Shown: positions 36,427 through 47,130 of the stretch, piece after piece
Layout: every line of letters starts with the position of its first letter
Position numbering within the stretch: position 1 is the first letter of the stretch
DNA from: Euborellia annulipes
Taxonomy: Eukaryota; Arthropoda; Insecta; Dermaptera; Anisolabididae
DNA length: 64,000 nucleotides
Direction of reading: 5' to 3'
Assembly (NCBI GenBank): GCA_023213315.1
Contig: JAKCPI010025473.1
Span: 62,001-126,000 of the forward strand
Translations under genes and position numbers: made by a program
Notes under the pieces: generated by a model
The model's database searches: none
What the model was told of the DNA's origin: nothing
Seen by the model: the letters and a program-made list of their open reading frames with translations, nothing else

Positions 36427-36584
36427 CTCTCTTTCCTTGGGGAAGTCATCCTCCGTGGGTATGACGGGTATCGCGGGGGTGGCCAGAGAAACCGCTCTAC
36501 GATGCCAGATGATGTCCCCCGAAGGGCCCAAGTGTGGATGGTAGATCGGCATGTCATCAACACACTCAACTCCACATGTATACT
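36427..36584 (-). CDS. Candidate internal coding exon, unrecognised product
   Basis: This GC-richer island in AT-rich intron is open in two minus frames. The more protein-like frame reads EYTCGVECVDDMPIYHPHLG, then PSGDIIWHRRAVSLATPAIP, then an acidic end TEDDFPKERE, with mostly G or C in third codon positions. A pyrimidine-rich tract ending CTCTTAG marks an acceptor before 36584. The donor is uncertain: GAGAG|GTTCGA is weak, and the frame stays open to about 36337. I do not recognise a domain; the CX3C pair is too little for a zinc finger. The preferred frame needs a preceding exon ending in phase 1, whereas the exon at 48.7 kb ends in phase 0, so they are not simply adjacent exons in that frame. 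It may be an unrecognised exon of the same gene or of a separate gene. Confidence 0.4.
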
Positions 36585-37576
36585 CTAAGAGATTCCAAAC
36601 AAGACTAAAAAGTGTTCAACTAATGCAAAAAGTCTTATCAAAACTATGCCTTGTAAAAATCCAATTTTTTTTTTTTAAATATCTATCTTTCGATAAATAA
36701 ATACTGAATGCCGATATCAATATCTTATATAAGTAGTAAGAAAATATCACTTTCAACGCAATTAAGTTGTAACCTAACATAAATTAAAATAGAGACAAGT
36801 GCATTTCCTTATTTTATTTATCTATCAAATTTTCGCTTTCGAAATTTTATTAAATTACACTTGTTGTTGTTGTTGTTGTGTTTGTAAAGAAGAAATGACT
36901 TTGTTTAAAGAATGTTTATTCTCAGTCCATCAATTAAACCGGCATTATTTATTTTTTTTATATCCTCAAGAACAAGAATGAAGGCGAAAACATTGCAATT
37001 GGATGAGGTTTATTGGATATCTCTCTCTGTCTCTTATATATAGATTTGTTTCAATTCAAGTGCTTTTCAAGATCTCACGAGTTTTAAACTTGACTAGGTT
37101 AGTTAGCTTGGTGAACCGGTTCTATACACACACAGACAGACAGACAGACACATGCGCAGAGCATCGCCGATTGATACGGAAGGAATTGATGAGAGTGTGC
37201 GTTCGTTGCCTTAGAATGCCTATGAATATGCATGCCCACCTAACGAGTCGCCTATTAATTAGCCCCCCCCCCATCGCCGCGCATCACAAATTGATTGTAA
37301 GGAATCAGAAAAAAAAAATTGTTAATAATATTAATATTTGTTAGATTAAAATAAACAGGTATTCTAGGTTTTAATTAGCAACGTATTGTTTATCTAATGG
37401 AATTTATTTCTAAATAAAAAAAATATTAGCGTTTTTATCAGGTGAATTCGATTACATTAGAGAGAATTAATTATTTTTTTGTGTGGGGGAATTTATGAAA
37501 ATTATAAAATCAAAGATCATGTTTTCTATTTACATGACTCATGCGTGGCCCAAAAAAAAAATGTTGAAACAGTGCA
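36585..37576. other. Probable intron with a less AT-rich core
   Basis: 37115-37310 has a (GACA)n tract, then CACATGCGCAGAGCATCGCC and TGAATATGCATGCCCACC. No protein-like spliced frame; a conserved noncoding element is possible. Confidence 0.4.
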
Positions 37577-37678
37577 AAAAATCTGGTGTGACTGGTCGCA
37601 TAGCATACAACTTTCTCTTACCTTCGGTAATCGAAAGTTGCGTTCTGTGTTCTCACACCAGATTTTTTGTGTCCACAT

Positions 37679-37787
37679 TTGGTATTTAAATGGCTTAAAT
37701 AAAATCATCTGACTGCCTGCGATCCGAACCCTTCACCCTTGGTATACAAGGCAGGCGCGCTACCAACTACGCCAAGCCCGAGGGCTC
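37679..37787 (-). mobile_element. tRNA-derived SINE inserted in a compound repeat
   Basis: Minus strand: GGCTTGGCGTAGTTGGTAGC (A box), AGGGTTCGGATCGC (B box) and the start of the palindromic module. It matches the copy at 1594 closely, including the point where the tail is cut. Confidence 0.8.
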
Positions 37788-37887
37788 CCCTATCTTTCCT
37801 ATGAAGTACAAGAGTAAAGTGGTCTTCAGAAGATTTCAATGACAAAATGAGAATATACATTTTAAAGAGCATCTAAAAAAAATAATT

Positions 37888-38060
37888 GGCCCTTGACCCC
37901 TGACTCAGAGAGAAGACACTAGATTCTCGCGCCGAGGTCCCGGATTCGCTTCCCGTCCCAGGCGAGAAAAATTTATTTCATTTGATTTGACTACAAATCA
38001 TTTGAAATAAATAGGGATGGGTCTAAATGGCCTTAGATGCCGAAAAAAAACTTAAAAAAA
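37888..38060 (+). mobile_element. SINE, third head type, inserted in a compound repeat
   Basis: CCCGGATTCGCTTCCC serves as B box. The palindromic module is TTTCATTTGATTTGACT and ACAAATCATTTGAAATAAAT, and the tail is TCTAAATGGCCTTAGATGCC followed by an A-rich end. Confidence 0.75.
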
Positions 38061-38507
38061 ATTGATTTATGAATTTTAATCAAAATCATTGAAACGAATT
38101 TGAGAAAATCGAAAAAAAAAAAAATTGAAAAACTACGTCAGTAAAGTATTAGTACTTTTTGACATATTTTGTTTAAAAAAATATATAACGAAATTATACA
38201 AAGTCTTTTTTATTTTATTCACTGATTTTGTGCAAATGGCAACCTATTATTAGCTTATCAAATAGCCCTGGAAAATGCCGCCCACGGCTATCTTATAACT
38301 TTAGTCTGATAAGTAAAATAATCTTTTTTTTGTAATATAATATGCCTTTGACTATTTCGGGTTCACAGAGTGGGAGTGGAAGTGGGGATGGAGGGAGCAG
38401 GATAGCACCCCAATTTTTTTTTTATTTATAGAATATTTCTATTTATTTATTATTATTTTTGTCCGATGGTACCAAATCTGACAAAAAAATAAAATTTATT
38501 TCTCTTA

Positions 38508-38768
38508 TGCCGGGTTTCAAGAACGTATTTAACTGTTCGTTAAACGCTATTGCTGGTTTAAACCTTCCGCTAAATAATTTTGGGTTGCAAGAACGTATTT
38601 AAAGGTGATTGGTTCGTAAAAGCTGTATTTAAACTAAAGGTTGAAATAGGGAATAGTTAACGGTTCCTTTAAAGTTGCTTTAACAACAACCTATAATTTT
38701 AAACCCCAAAGCGATGTTTACTAACAGACTTTTGAATATTTACAGAACTGTTTTCTTGCAATCCGGCA
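38508..38768. mobile_element. Harbinger-like MITE with TTA duplication
   Basis: TGCCGGGTTTCAAGAACG and TTCTTGCAATCCGGCA are inverted ends, flanked by TTA on both sides (38505-38507, 38769-38771), the 3-bp target type of PIF/Harbinger. The motif AAGAACGTATTTAA occurs twice inside. Confidence 0.75.
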
Positions 38769-39144
38769 TTAATCTACTAAAAAATTTTCCCGTCTTTTAG
38801 GGTTTATATTTTAATTCTGAAGTAATTAATCAAAAAATCTATTAGTAATTTGGGTTGTCTAGCTTCCCCTTGTTGAGGGGTTTGTATTCTGAGTTGAAGA
38901 ATTTCAGGTACAAATCCATCTCTGTGAGTTTTTTATTTTTATAAAAACGATTTACAAAAATATTAATAATAATAAAATCGCCACCCCCCTCCCCCCTGGA
39001 TGCCGAAAAAATACCGATCGTAGTTTGTGATGTTCTTTTTAGAAAACGTCATACGACGATTTATGACCGAAGAATTGATTTTTTTCAACATTGACTACCT
39101 GTTTATTTATTCAACCTTTTAATTTATTTATTAATTGCTTTAAT

Positions 39145-39225
39145 AAAAAAAAACAATCAATTTAAATAAATAGGAACCGGGTCTAAATGACCATAGAGGC
39201 CAAAAAAGAAAATATTGAGAAATAA
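39145..39225 (+). mobile_element. SINE tail fragment
   Basis: CAATTTAAATAAATAGGAAC and GGGTCTAAATGACCATAGAG match the shared tail. No head. Confidence 0.45.
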
Positions 39226-40324
39226 GGGCGAAAAAATCGAAGACCACTAGAGAAGAAGAGATAAAAAAAAATAAGATAATCATTTCGAAACACTGCGTAA
39301 TTATAAAAACTTAATTACGTAGTAAAGAAATAAATATCCTTCTGAGGCAGGTTGACATTGGCTATTTTTTTTTTTTTTTTAATAATAATAAAGCATATCA
39401 AGCTACTGTTTGAATTTTATTTATCAACCTCAGCAGAATACGAACCGAATGGTGAAATTTAATTTTAAATTAAGGAGATAAATTTAGTGTAGAGGATCTT
39501 TCCTATTTGTGGGTAGAGAAAAATTTTCCTCTTCTGTTCTGTATTAGCTACAGTAAATCTGTGTATAATGGGGTGTGTGTCTGTTAGTTCTCTTATTTTC
39601 GGAATTGCCACTCTACTCTCTCTCTTTATAATTATTAATAGAATTATCTTCCAACTGTATTCCTAGGGATTTATTTATAAACATTAAAGGCATTTGAAAT
39701 GGCTAGTGGAATGATAGGATTTGGATTATAAGAAAAAAATTAAAAAAAAAAAAAACTTTTATCTTAATTTTATAATAATATCAAAATTGTAGAGATTTTA
39801 TTTTCTCTTATCCTATATGGACCCTGTTACGTATTAGTGTGTCAAGCGCCAGCTACCGAGTTTTGAGAAAATTAACATTCAAGTTTTTTGTTTTCATTGG
39901 ATTATATATAATTTTTTTTTTGTCAATTGTGCAAGTTACATTAAATATAAATTTTTTTAGGGCATATTTCATAAAAAATACTATTAATTAAAGCATTGAA
40001 ACAATATCCCGTGCTTAACTCAATTTTTAATTTTTTTTTTGGCGCTTGACACACTAATGCATAACAGTGTCTATATATGAAATAGAAGAGTATTCGAAAT
40101 TCGATGTCGAGATGGAAATACATGTTTTGAGGACCCCTAAGTCCAAAAATGTGGGTCCCGCAAATTGGTCAGTGTGTCCGTCTGTCTGTATGTCTGTGTG
40201 GATATTTTTAAGCATGAAGGAAAAGAGCTACGAGGTTGAAATTTTATATTTAAGTTAGGAACCCTCCCGGACACTCAAAATAAGCTCTTGAACAAAATCT
40301 GCTAAAAAGTACTTTACTGATGTA

Positions 40325-40553
40325 TTGATGTTTTTTGGCTGTGGAGATTTACTCAGGATTAGCAGGGACTTTGCAGCCAGGAAATTAAATAAAAAAAATC
40401 TTTTATTTAATTTTTTATTTGCCGACGTTTTGGTCGCCAATCACGACAATATTTGCCCTGATGAGTGTCGTGATTGGCGACCGAAACGTCGGCAAATAAA
40501 AATTAAATAAAAGATTTTTTTATTTAATCTCCTGGCTGCAAAGTCCCTGCGAA
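40325..40553. mobile_element. Hammerhead-bearing palindrome with 12-bp target duplication
   Basis: The arms (about 40361-40447 and 40466-40552) are near-perfect inverted repeats, from GCAGGGACTTTGCAGCCAGG to its mirror. The element is inserted in a compound repeat and flanked by TTTACTGATGTA on both sides. A variable-length duplication of this size fits target-primed retrotransposition, as in Penelope-like elements, rather than a cut-and-paste transposon. It has no coding capacity. Confidence 0.8.
40458..40490 (+). ncRNA. Hammerhead ribozyme motif with canonical CTGATGA core
   Basis: CTGATGA, a stem II built on GTCG...CGAC, GAAACGTC. This is the only copy with the textbook T7 core. The mirrored left arm has GACGTTTT, one base off. 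Confidence 0.65.
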
Positions 40554-41024
40554 TTTACTGATGTACTTTTACACTTTTTTTCGTTTTTCTCAAAATTCGC
40601 TCCAATGATTTTGATTAAAATTCAATTATTTTTTACAAGCTCTTTAAAATGTATATTCTCATTTTTATTTTAATAAAGAACACCCAAATCAGTCGCGTAG
40701 TGGATGGGGACAAATTTAGGAGCCGCAATCTCACACCAAAATTTTTATTATATGAATTAGTGCCAATATTTAGGCCTATAAAAATTTCACAAAAAATAAC
40801 TCATTTTAGAGTGGTGACCTGGCCACCTGTAGATTCGCAAAACGAGTGCAAATTGGTTGAAAAAGAAAATAATAAACAAAAATCAAATGGGTCCAAATCT
40901 TTTATCCCATGTATATTTTTCAAAAAATGCTCTTTTACGAAATCGTTCTTAGACTTATTTAAAGGATATGCCTGGCCGACTATCATTCTATAGAAATTAA
41001 TAAAAATCTCAAGTACAAAGAGTG

Positions 41025-41115
41025 CCCTGGGGCTTAGCTTCTTGTTCTAAGGTTCAGTGATTCGCTTCCCGTCTTGAACGATAAAATTTATTTAACCAAT
41101 AAATAAGAACCATAA
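41025..41115 (+). mobile_element. SINE fragment with third-type head
   Basis: CAGTGATTCGCTTCCCGTCT matches the B-box part of the 37888 copy, followed by AAAATTTATTTAACCAATAA. The tail is lost. Confidence 0.45.
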
Positions 41116-41688
41116 AAATACTGTGCTGCTATTAAAAAAATTTCAAAATCGAGTTGTCCAGAAGCAAAACATTTACACTTATTTCCTTTCAAATAGGCCT
41201 AATTGAAAAATATTTATTAGTTTAAAATTTACTTTCCATTATAGGTTTATTAAAAAAAAAATCCTCTAGGTTTTAATGAGACAGGAATTCCATGAATTCT
41301 TCCAGGATATTTAATTTATCTTTCGTTCTTCGTTAATATTTAGGTCACTAAATTTAGGTTACATATTTTAACTAATGCTTATGTAATTTTTATAAAATTC
41401 AAACTCGTGCGCATTATCCATTTGGTATGTAATTTGGATTTTTTTTTAAAAACATTTTAATTAAAATTGTGTTTTAACACCTTGAATTTTAACTAAATTT
41501 GTAGTGACAACAGGACAAAAAAGATAAACTCGAGCATAAGTAAAAACATTAATTAAAATGTTAATTTTTATTCAATTAAAATTAAAAAAAAAAAAATCCA
41601 CTGAATCGTTTGACGTGATGAACAAAAGTGTTAAAAATACGATTATTTCAATTAACTTTTACCTTTCAAATCAGTTTCGGAATAAATC

Positions 41689-42440
41689 CACTGTGCGTCA
41701 ATGAAAACGTAAAATCTTAAAAAGACCTTTTCTAAAGCATAGGCGTAGCCAGAAATTTTTGATGAGGGGGGATTCAAGAAAATTTTTTCAAAAATTTGAA
41801 AAATTCAAGATTATTTTAGGGTATTTATAAATCATTTTGGTTTTTTTTTTTTAGCTAGAGTAAATTATAATATTTTACTTTTTCTTACTCTATATGAAAT
41901 ATAAATTATAGACCTTAAATATCTAGTCATGGCTTGGGTCCCATGGGGGGGGGGTTTGAACCCCCAAAATCCCCCCTGACTACGCCTATGTTCTAAAGTA
42001 TCTTAATGATACTCTAATTTAAGAAACATTTAATATGAAATATCTTATACATTTCTAAATAAATTTAACACAAATCCATATCGTTTTAATAAATAATTAC
42101 AATTTAAATAAAACAAAGACAAAAATGTCGAAATTTTTTTATTAACGCCAAATTTCTAAAATTTTTCATTTCAGTTTTTCTCTATTTTATTGAAAATTCT
42201 TATAAAAACAAAATTTTGAATTAATATCTAACTAAACATATCGAGATTATGTTGATTTGTCCGTCAAATTGAAAATCGACATATTTTTCTTTATTTTATT
42301 TAAATTGTATTAAATTGATTTGTATTTGTGTTAAATTTACTTAGAAATGTATAGAATATTTCATATAGAATATAAAATAAATTACAGTTACATTAAAATA
42401 GGTCTTCCTAAAAAAGAAACGTTTTTATTGACACACAGTG
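41689..42440. mobile_element. Fold-back MITE, copy 3, with a nested hAT-type MITE
   Basis: CACTGTGCGTCAATGAAAAC begins it and ATTGACACACAGTG ends it. The interior inverted repeats match the other two copies. It is interrupted at 41738-41990. Confidence 0.75.
41738..41990. mobile_element. Nested hAT-type MITE, exact 8-bp duplication
   Basis: The ends CATAGGCGTAGCCAG and CTGACTACGCCTATG are inverted. TTCTAAAG lies at 41730-41737 and 41991-41998. Related by its ends to the GGCGTAGC element at 50686. Confidence 0.9.
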
Positions 42441-44129
42441 CAGTTTTTATATCAACCCGGTGGTCTTTCTATTGGGAATATATTCAAAAAATTCTTACCT
42501 GATGAAAAGTCGAACATTCGAAAACAAAAAATTCGAAGACAAAGAAAGTGTTAATAATATTAAGATAACCATTTCTCTTCCCTCACTATAAATAGATCTT
42601 GTTTCTATCTTAGACTAATGCAACGTTATGTTTTTTTTTCCATTCTTTATCAAACTTTATCACATTGAGGCTCTCTTATCGCTTAAGATAACAGCTTTGC
42701 CCCTCCCTCTATTTTATGAATTCAATTAAATCAATACACATAGAGATCGTTGGATGGCAATTATTGATAGAAAATATTGTCCCAGGACGTTTGTTTTAGT
42801 TATCGATGAGGATGTTTTAAAGCTAAACGACTGGTCAATGTTTTTCAAACGATCTCCACTTGGCAATGTCTACGTGAAAAAAATAGTAGGGAATACCTGG
42901 GTAAAAAAAATAAAAAAAATAACAGGGAGAGAAGAGAATGTCTGAAGGTCATAAAAATTGAAAGAATAAAAAGAAAAAAAAAAAAAAATCAGAATAAAGA
43001 TACACTCGTATATATTCGAGTACACACACGTAGGTTCGATATCTATAAATTAAAAAAAAAAATTTGAAAAAGTCGGTTCCTGACCTTCCCCAAAGTGTTG
43101 ATCATTTGAATCATCACCCAGCGAGAGATCGTAAGCAAAAAGCAAGGCAATCTCTATTACGAAAAACAATTTTATTTTTGGAAAGCCTATTTCAATAAAT
43201 CTTTTTTAATAGTACATAGAGCCAAATCTTAATAATAATAAATTGCCTATAAAAACGAGTAATTAATTAATTAACTTGCGAAAAAATAAAATTCTTTTAC
43301 GTTGTTTCCCCTCGTCTCCTATGCCTTGTAAAATAATCCTTAAGGCAATCCCACTGACGAAGACATAAAAAGTGTCCGTCTCGGTTAATAAAACATCCTC
43401 GGCGGTGATTGGACTCGGGGCCCTTAAGCCTTCGATGTCGCATACGACGGGACGCCTCACTAGTTCAATGAACTAAAATATAAATGTTTGTTTTATCACG
43501 TGTAAATGTACGATAAAAATAAAATTGTTTTCTATAACAAATGTTGAATATTGATTTTAAAAAAATTAAAAAAATTTATTTTTAATTTGAACTAACAGAT
43601 GCGCCACTATCTCTTTGATTTTGTTTGTTTAGTCAACGGGAATTAGCATAAAATAGATATGATAATTAGCATGAGAGAGAGAGAGAGAGCTGGCTGATGT
43701 TTTTCGAACAGCCTATCTTAGTCAGTGGGTTGCACTATCTTCCAAGTTGGCTGGGTCAGTTCCAACCCAAGATGAGATCCAAGATGTGACTCGATATTCC
43801 CTCTCTCTATCGCTCTCTGAAACTGGAGACAAACAACTAACCGCGATGGCATTCCGATCTAGGGTGGGAAAAAAAAAATTCTAATAGCGGATAATCTTAG
43901 ATGATAATGACTTTAAAAAAGTTCACTTTTTTTTTTTAATTTTAATTAAAAAACTTTTCTAATTCTAACAAAAGAAAAAAAAAATAATTTCATGTAGCAT
44001 ATTGCTCAATATAAAAGAAATAAAAATACACTTAAATTAAATTTCTTTTAATAACTTAAATTTAAATCAATCGATTTGTTTATAGTCTCTGATTTTAACA
44101 AAAATTGAGTTGCTAGAATTAATAAAAAT
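42441..44129. other. Probable intron
   Basis: Holds the possible SINE at 43310 and a less AT-rich stretch, 43680-43860, with (GA)n and the inverted words TTGGCTGGGTCAGTTCCAAC. No exon identified. Confidence 0.45.
43310..43460 (-). mobile_element. Possible SINE of a distinct type
   Basis: Minus strand: GTGAGGCGTCCCGTCG near the start and GCCCCGAGTCCAATCACC as a B-box-like string give a tRNA-like layout. The open frame here (MRRPVVCDIEGL...) is likely incidental. I see only one copy, so the call is tentative. Confidence 0.35.
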
Positions 44130-44170
44130 TAACGCAGTGGTAGAGTACTCGCCTCTTGTTCGCTTGCAAC
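44130..44170 (+). mobile_element. Truncated SINE head
   Basis: CGCAGTGGTAGAGTACTCGC and CTCTTGTTCGCTTGC are the A and B box regions of the second head type with most of the space between them deleted. Confidence 0.45.
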
Positions 44171-44309
44171 AAAAATTGAAAAAATAAGGACTATTCCAAT
44201 AATCATCTTTTGGTCTATTGAATTCATCTTAAAGAAAGATGAGCAAATCACTTTAACAGAGTGAGTGGGGCATTGCTGGATCTAAATACCAATAAAAGAG
44301 GGATTAATT

Positions 44310-44460
44310 TATTTTTAAGGCCGTTTAGATCCCTATTTATTTCAAATGATTTGTAGTCAAATCAAATGAAATAAATTTTTCTCGCTTGGGACGGGAAGCG
44401 AACCCAAGACCCCGGCGCGAGTAGATAATGTCTTCTCTCTTAGCCACGGATCACGGTTTT
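44310..44460 (-). mobile_element. SINE, third head type
   Basis: Minus strand: GGGTTCGCTTCCCGTCCC is the B box, followed by the module TTTATTTCATTTGATTTGAC and GATCTAAACGGCC tail. It matches the 37888 copy in the opposite orientation. Confidence 0.75.
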
Positions 44461-44775
44461 TTTTTTTTTTTTAATTTGAAAACAAAGTCAGATTTCTTTC
44501 AGCCCAAAATTTTATATTCAGCTCTTGTTATCGTTACTAGAACTAAGCGTCAATCTTCAATAATTGAAAAAGAGTATAATTTAACTGGGAGATCATAGAA
44601 CGATATTCATAATTCAAAGAAATATTTTTTTTTTAAACTTTGACCCGAAACGTTGATCAGGTAAAGAATTTTACGTCAAATCACTCACTCTCTGTCCATA
44701 ATACGTACACTCTATCGATTTCTTCTTTTGCCTATATGACCGATGGAGGATCGATATATTGACAATGGCTTGGCC

Positions 44776-44807
44776 CTGAGGATGGTCCTATATGAGACCG
44801 AAACGTC
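44776..44807 (+). ncRNA. Minimal hammerhead ribozyme motif, well preserved
   Basis: CTGAGGA, stem II GGTC...GACC, GAAACGTC. Helix I GGCC pairs perfectly with the GGCC after the cleavage site. Confidence 0.65.
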
Positions 44808-45310
44808 GGCCCTAACACATTAAGTAATAATAAAGAAATTAAAAAAACTACTAGCTTCTAGACATTCAGAAACTTTTAATCACAAAAGAAGTTGCTTTTA
44901 TTTTCAGACTTACTTGCTTCGTCTATATATTGGTTAAAATTCTTTTAATTTTCAAAATTCTGTCACCGTATCGCCAAACTAGTCCGAAACTGACAATTGA
45001 GTAGTTTTTAGACGATTTCTTATTATTTTGTTTAAATCATTATTTATTTATTTTTTCAAATTTTCAAATAAAAAGTTTTCTTATAAGTACGTTCAGGTAA
45101 ATTAGTAAATTTAGATCAGTGCAAGTGAATATGAATTTTATTTTATTTTGATATTTTTTAGAATATTAGTTTTTCAAAGAGCAAATGTAGTATTATAATG
45201 ACGAGACAGCATTAATTTTAAAATAAACATGAGTTTGTTGGATTATAAAGACTAGCATTTTATTATTTTCTTCTTCATGGATCATAATGCTCCTAATCTG
45301 GACCGAAACT

Positions 45311-45620
45311 AGGCAGGGGCGTGCCCAGGGCCCAGACGACAAGGGGGCCCGAAAAAGGCCGAAAAAATTCGCATTTATTTAAAACTGTTAGGCGAAATTT
45401 AAGTGCAAAGGAAGAAAAAAATAGTTATTTAATTGTCTTAAAAAAATACGTAGTTCTGTAGAAAGAAAAAGAAAATCGGTATTTCTATAAAATCTTTAGT
45501 TCTCTCCAAAATTTTTTTTTCTAGTTGTGCTACTGGTTAAAATTATTATTTTAGGGTAATAATGAATTCGTAAAATTTAGTGTAGGGGGGCCAGTGATGA
45601 GATCTTGCCCAGGGCCCCAA
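45311..45620. repeat. Possible MITE with GCCCAGGGCCC-type ends
   Basis: GGGGCGTGCCCAGGGCCC at the left and CTTGCCCAGGGCCCC at the right resemble hAT-like termini, but they are in direct rather than inverted arrangement, so the boundaries are uncertain. Confidence 0.3.
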
Positions 45621-46789
45621 AAATGATAGTTGCTCCTAATAGTTTTTCTTTTGCTAAAAAAAACTTGTGGAAAATATTTAAACCTCTTCAAATCTCTATT
45701 TAAATGATAAACTAAATTCCCTTCATTCAATTAGTTACATTTTTTTCTCTCTTTGGCATGACTACACGGATGGAATAATAATAATCAAATCATCAAATAA
45801 TAGATGTATTTATATCAAACGAAACGTAAATTAAATTTGTTGTTAAATAAAGTAATAATCGTTTGTTCGAACATGGAAACGGACACAAAGAAGAAATTCT
45901 TCAGTTTCAAAATAAATAAAAAAAAAAGAAAGGAAAATAACATTAATACGTGAGTTAAATCTCCAATACAGGATTAAAAATCCAGTCACATTTAATCTTA
46001 TTACAACTTTATCGCAACCTGTTGAATTCGCTTCGGCGGCGGGAACAGAGAAAAAGAGCGCGCGCGCGGGCGCGGGCGCGGGCCCTTCATATTGCTGCTA
46101 TTATATCGTGAACTGATCAAATTGGGGATGAGAGTGTGTGTATTCTCAATTGAGTTAAAAAAAATAATAAAAAAATATAAAAGTCAATGAATCGTCAGAG
46201 TCAATTATTCTTAGTTGAATTCATTCATTAAATTCAATAAAAGAAATCAAATCCACTGCAAACGCCAATTTGAAATCAAATCCAATAAAATGTCAAGTTA
46301 TTGGCACAGGAATTGTGAGATAAGTATCTAAAAATATTCAGTCACTTTCTAAATTTACCCATTTATGTCGACTAATATAAATGTAAAAGCTTTTCGACAT
46401 ATATAAATCGACATACACATTTCGATCTGAATTTGTGATTAATTTCGTTTATTAATTTTTTTTTTTTTAATGTTTATGTGTCAAAGCCAAAAGCATGTTC
46501 TCTAAGAATATCAACTATTAAGTAAAAATAATCTTTCTAGATTATTATTATTATCTATCATTAAGAAAATGTTTTACGTCGCCTTAGGCTTTGGCGTTTT
46601 TTTTTTTTTAATTAGATTAATCTAATTTCAATAAAATAAACGAAAAGAATTTATTCTTTCACTTATGGCAGGGAAACTTGGATAGTTAACATCAAAAAAA
46701 TATTTAATCCCCCCAAGACGAATAAGCCACTTTTCCTTAAAAAAATGTAATTTAATTTTTTTTTTAATATAAAATTTCATTACGCAAAA
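45621..46789. other. Probable intron, AT-rich with one CG island
   Basis: Apart from the CG-repeat island at 46028 nothing is recognisable. The frame at 46628 is AT-driven. Confidence 0.5.
46028..46085. repeat. CG-repeat island
   Basis: GCGCGCGCGCGGGCGCGGGC is an alternating purine-pyrimidine run in AT-rich surroundings, with CGGCGGCGGG just before it. It could adopt Z-DNA. Confidence 0.6.
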
Positions 46790-46856
46790 CAAACCTAAAT
46801 GAATAAAGATGTATGGAATAGAGTCAGCCAAGGAGAAGTAAAAAATTTATACTGTC

Positions 46857-46880
46857 GACGTTTCGAGCGCTCTTCCTCGG
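46857..46880 (-). ncRNA. Compact hammerhead-like motif, inverted pair
   Basis: Minus strand: CCGAGGAAGAGCGCTCGAAA then CGTC. GAGCGCTC is itself a palindrome, so both stem II and helix III could pair only between two molecules or the two arms. Confidence 0.45.
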
Positions 46881-47004
46881 GACAATCAAAGTGTCAATTG
46901 TTAGGCCTATAAATAATAAATTATTCAACAAACACATGATACATTGTTAATGCTGTTAAATTTGTTTATCTAATTACAAACATCTGTAACAATTAGACTG
47001 TCCC

Positions 47005-47026
47005 AAGGAAGAGCGCTCGAAACGTC
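47005..47026 (+). ncRNA. Compact hammerhead-like motif, inverted pair
   Basis: AAGGAAGAGCGCTCGAAACG then TC; mirror image of the motif at 46857. Confidence 0.45.
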
Positions 47027-47130
47027 GAGATTATAAATTAGTTTTTTTTTTTACTTTTCCTTGGCTGACTCCATTCCATACATCTATATTTAATACTCCC
47101 AGCCAGTATAATACCTAAATAAATAATTCT

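Larger units (their letters stand above)
37577..38170 (-). repeat. Hairpin-ended compound repeat interrupted by two SINEs
   Basis: The terminal hairpin lies at 37577-37670. The body resumes at 37790 (CTATCTTTCCTATGAAGTAC) and runs to about 38170. One SINE interrupts it at 37679-37787 and another at 37888-38060, in opposite orientations. The X-box-like site has been lost at the first insertion point. Confidence 0.8.
40062..40665 (+). repeat. Hairpin-ended compound repeat split by a ribozyme-bearing palindrome
   Basis: The left part, 40062-40324, has ATTCGATGTCGAGATG and the GGAACCCTCCCGG segment. The right part, 40554-40665, resumes at TTTACTGATGTACTTTT. The insertion between them is bounded by TTTACTGATGTA on both sides (40313-40324 and 40554-40565), an exact 12-bp target duplication. 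The last, hairpin-bearing third is absent. Confidence 0.8.
46790..47092. repeat. Palindrome with compact hammerhead arms
   Basis: The arms begin with GATGTATGGAATAGAGTCAG at the left and end with CTGACTCCATTCCATACATC at the right. A single arm of the same family is at 13974-14070. Confidence 0.75.

Noticed and set aside
37003..37344. 113-codon plus frame
   Set aside because: AT-rich start, a (GACA)n tract in the middle and no recognisable domain; composition suggests chance.
40649..40993. 114-codon plus-strand open frame
   Set aside because: It starts inside a compound repeat, has no splice or start context and resembles no protein I know; the opposite strand is also open.
45311..45640. hAT element with GCTCCTAAT as target duplication
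   Set aside because: GCTCCTAAT occurs on both sides, but the candidate ends are not inverted repeats of each other, so no element boundaries could be supported.
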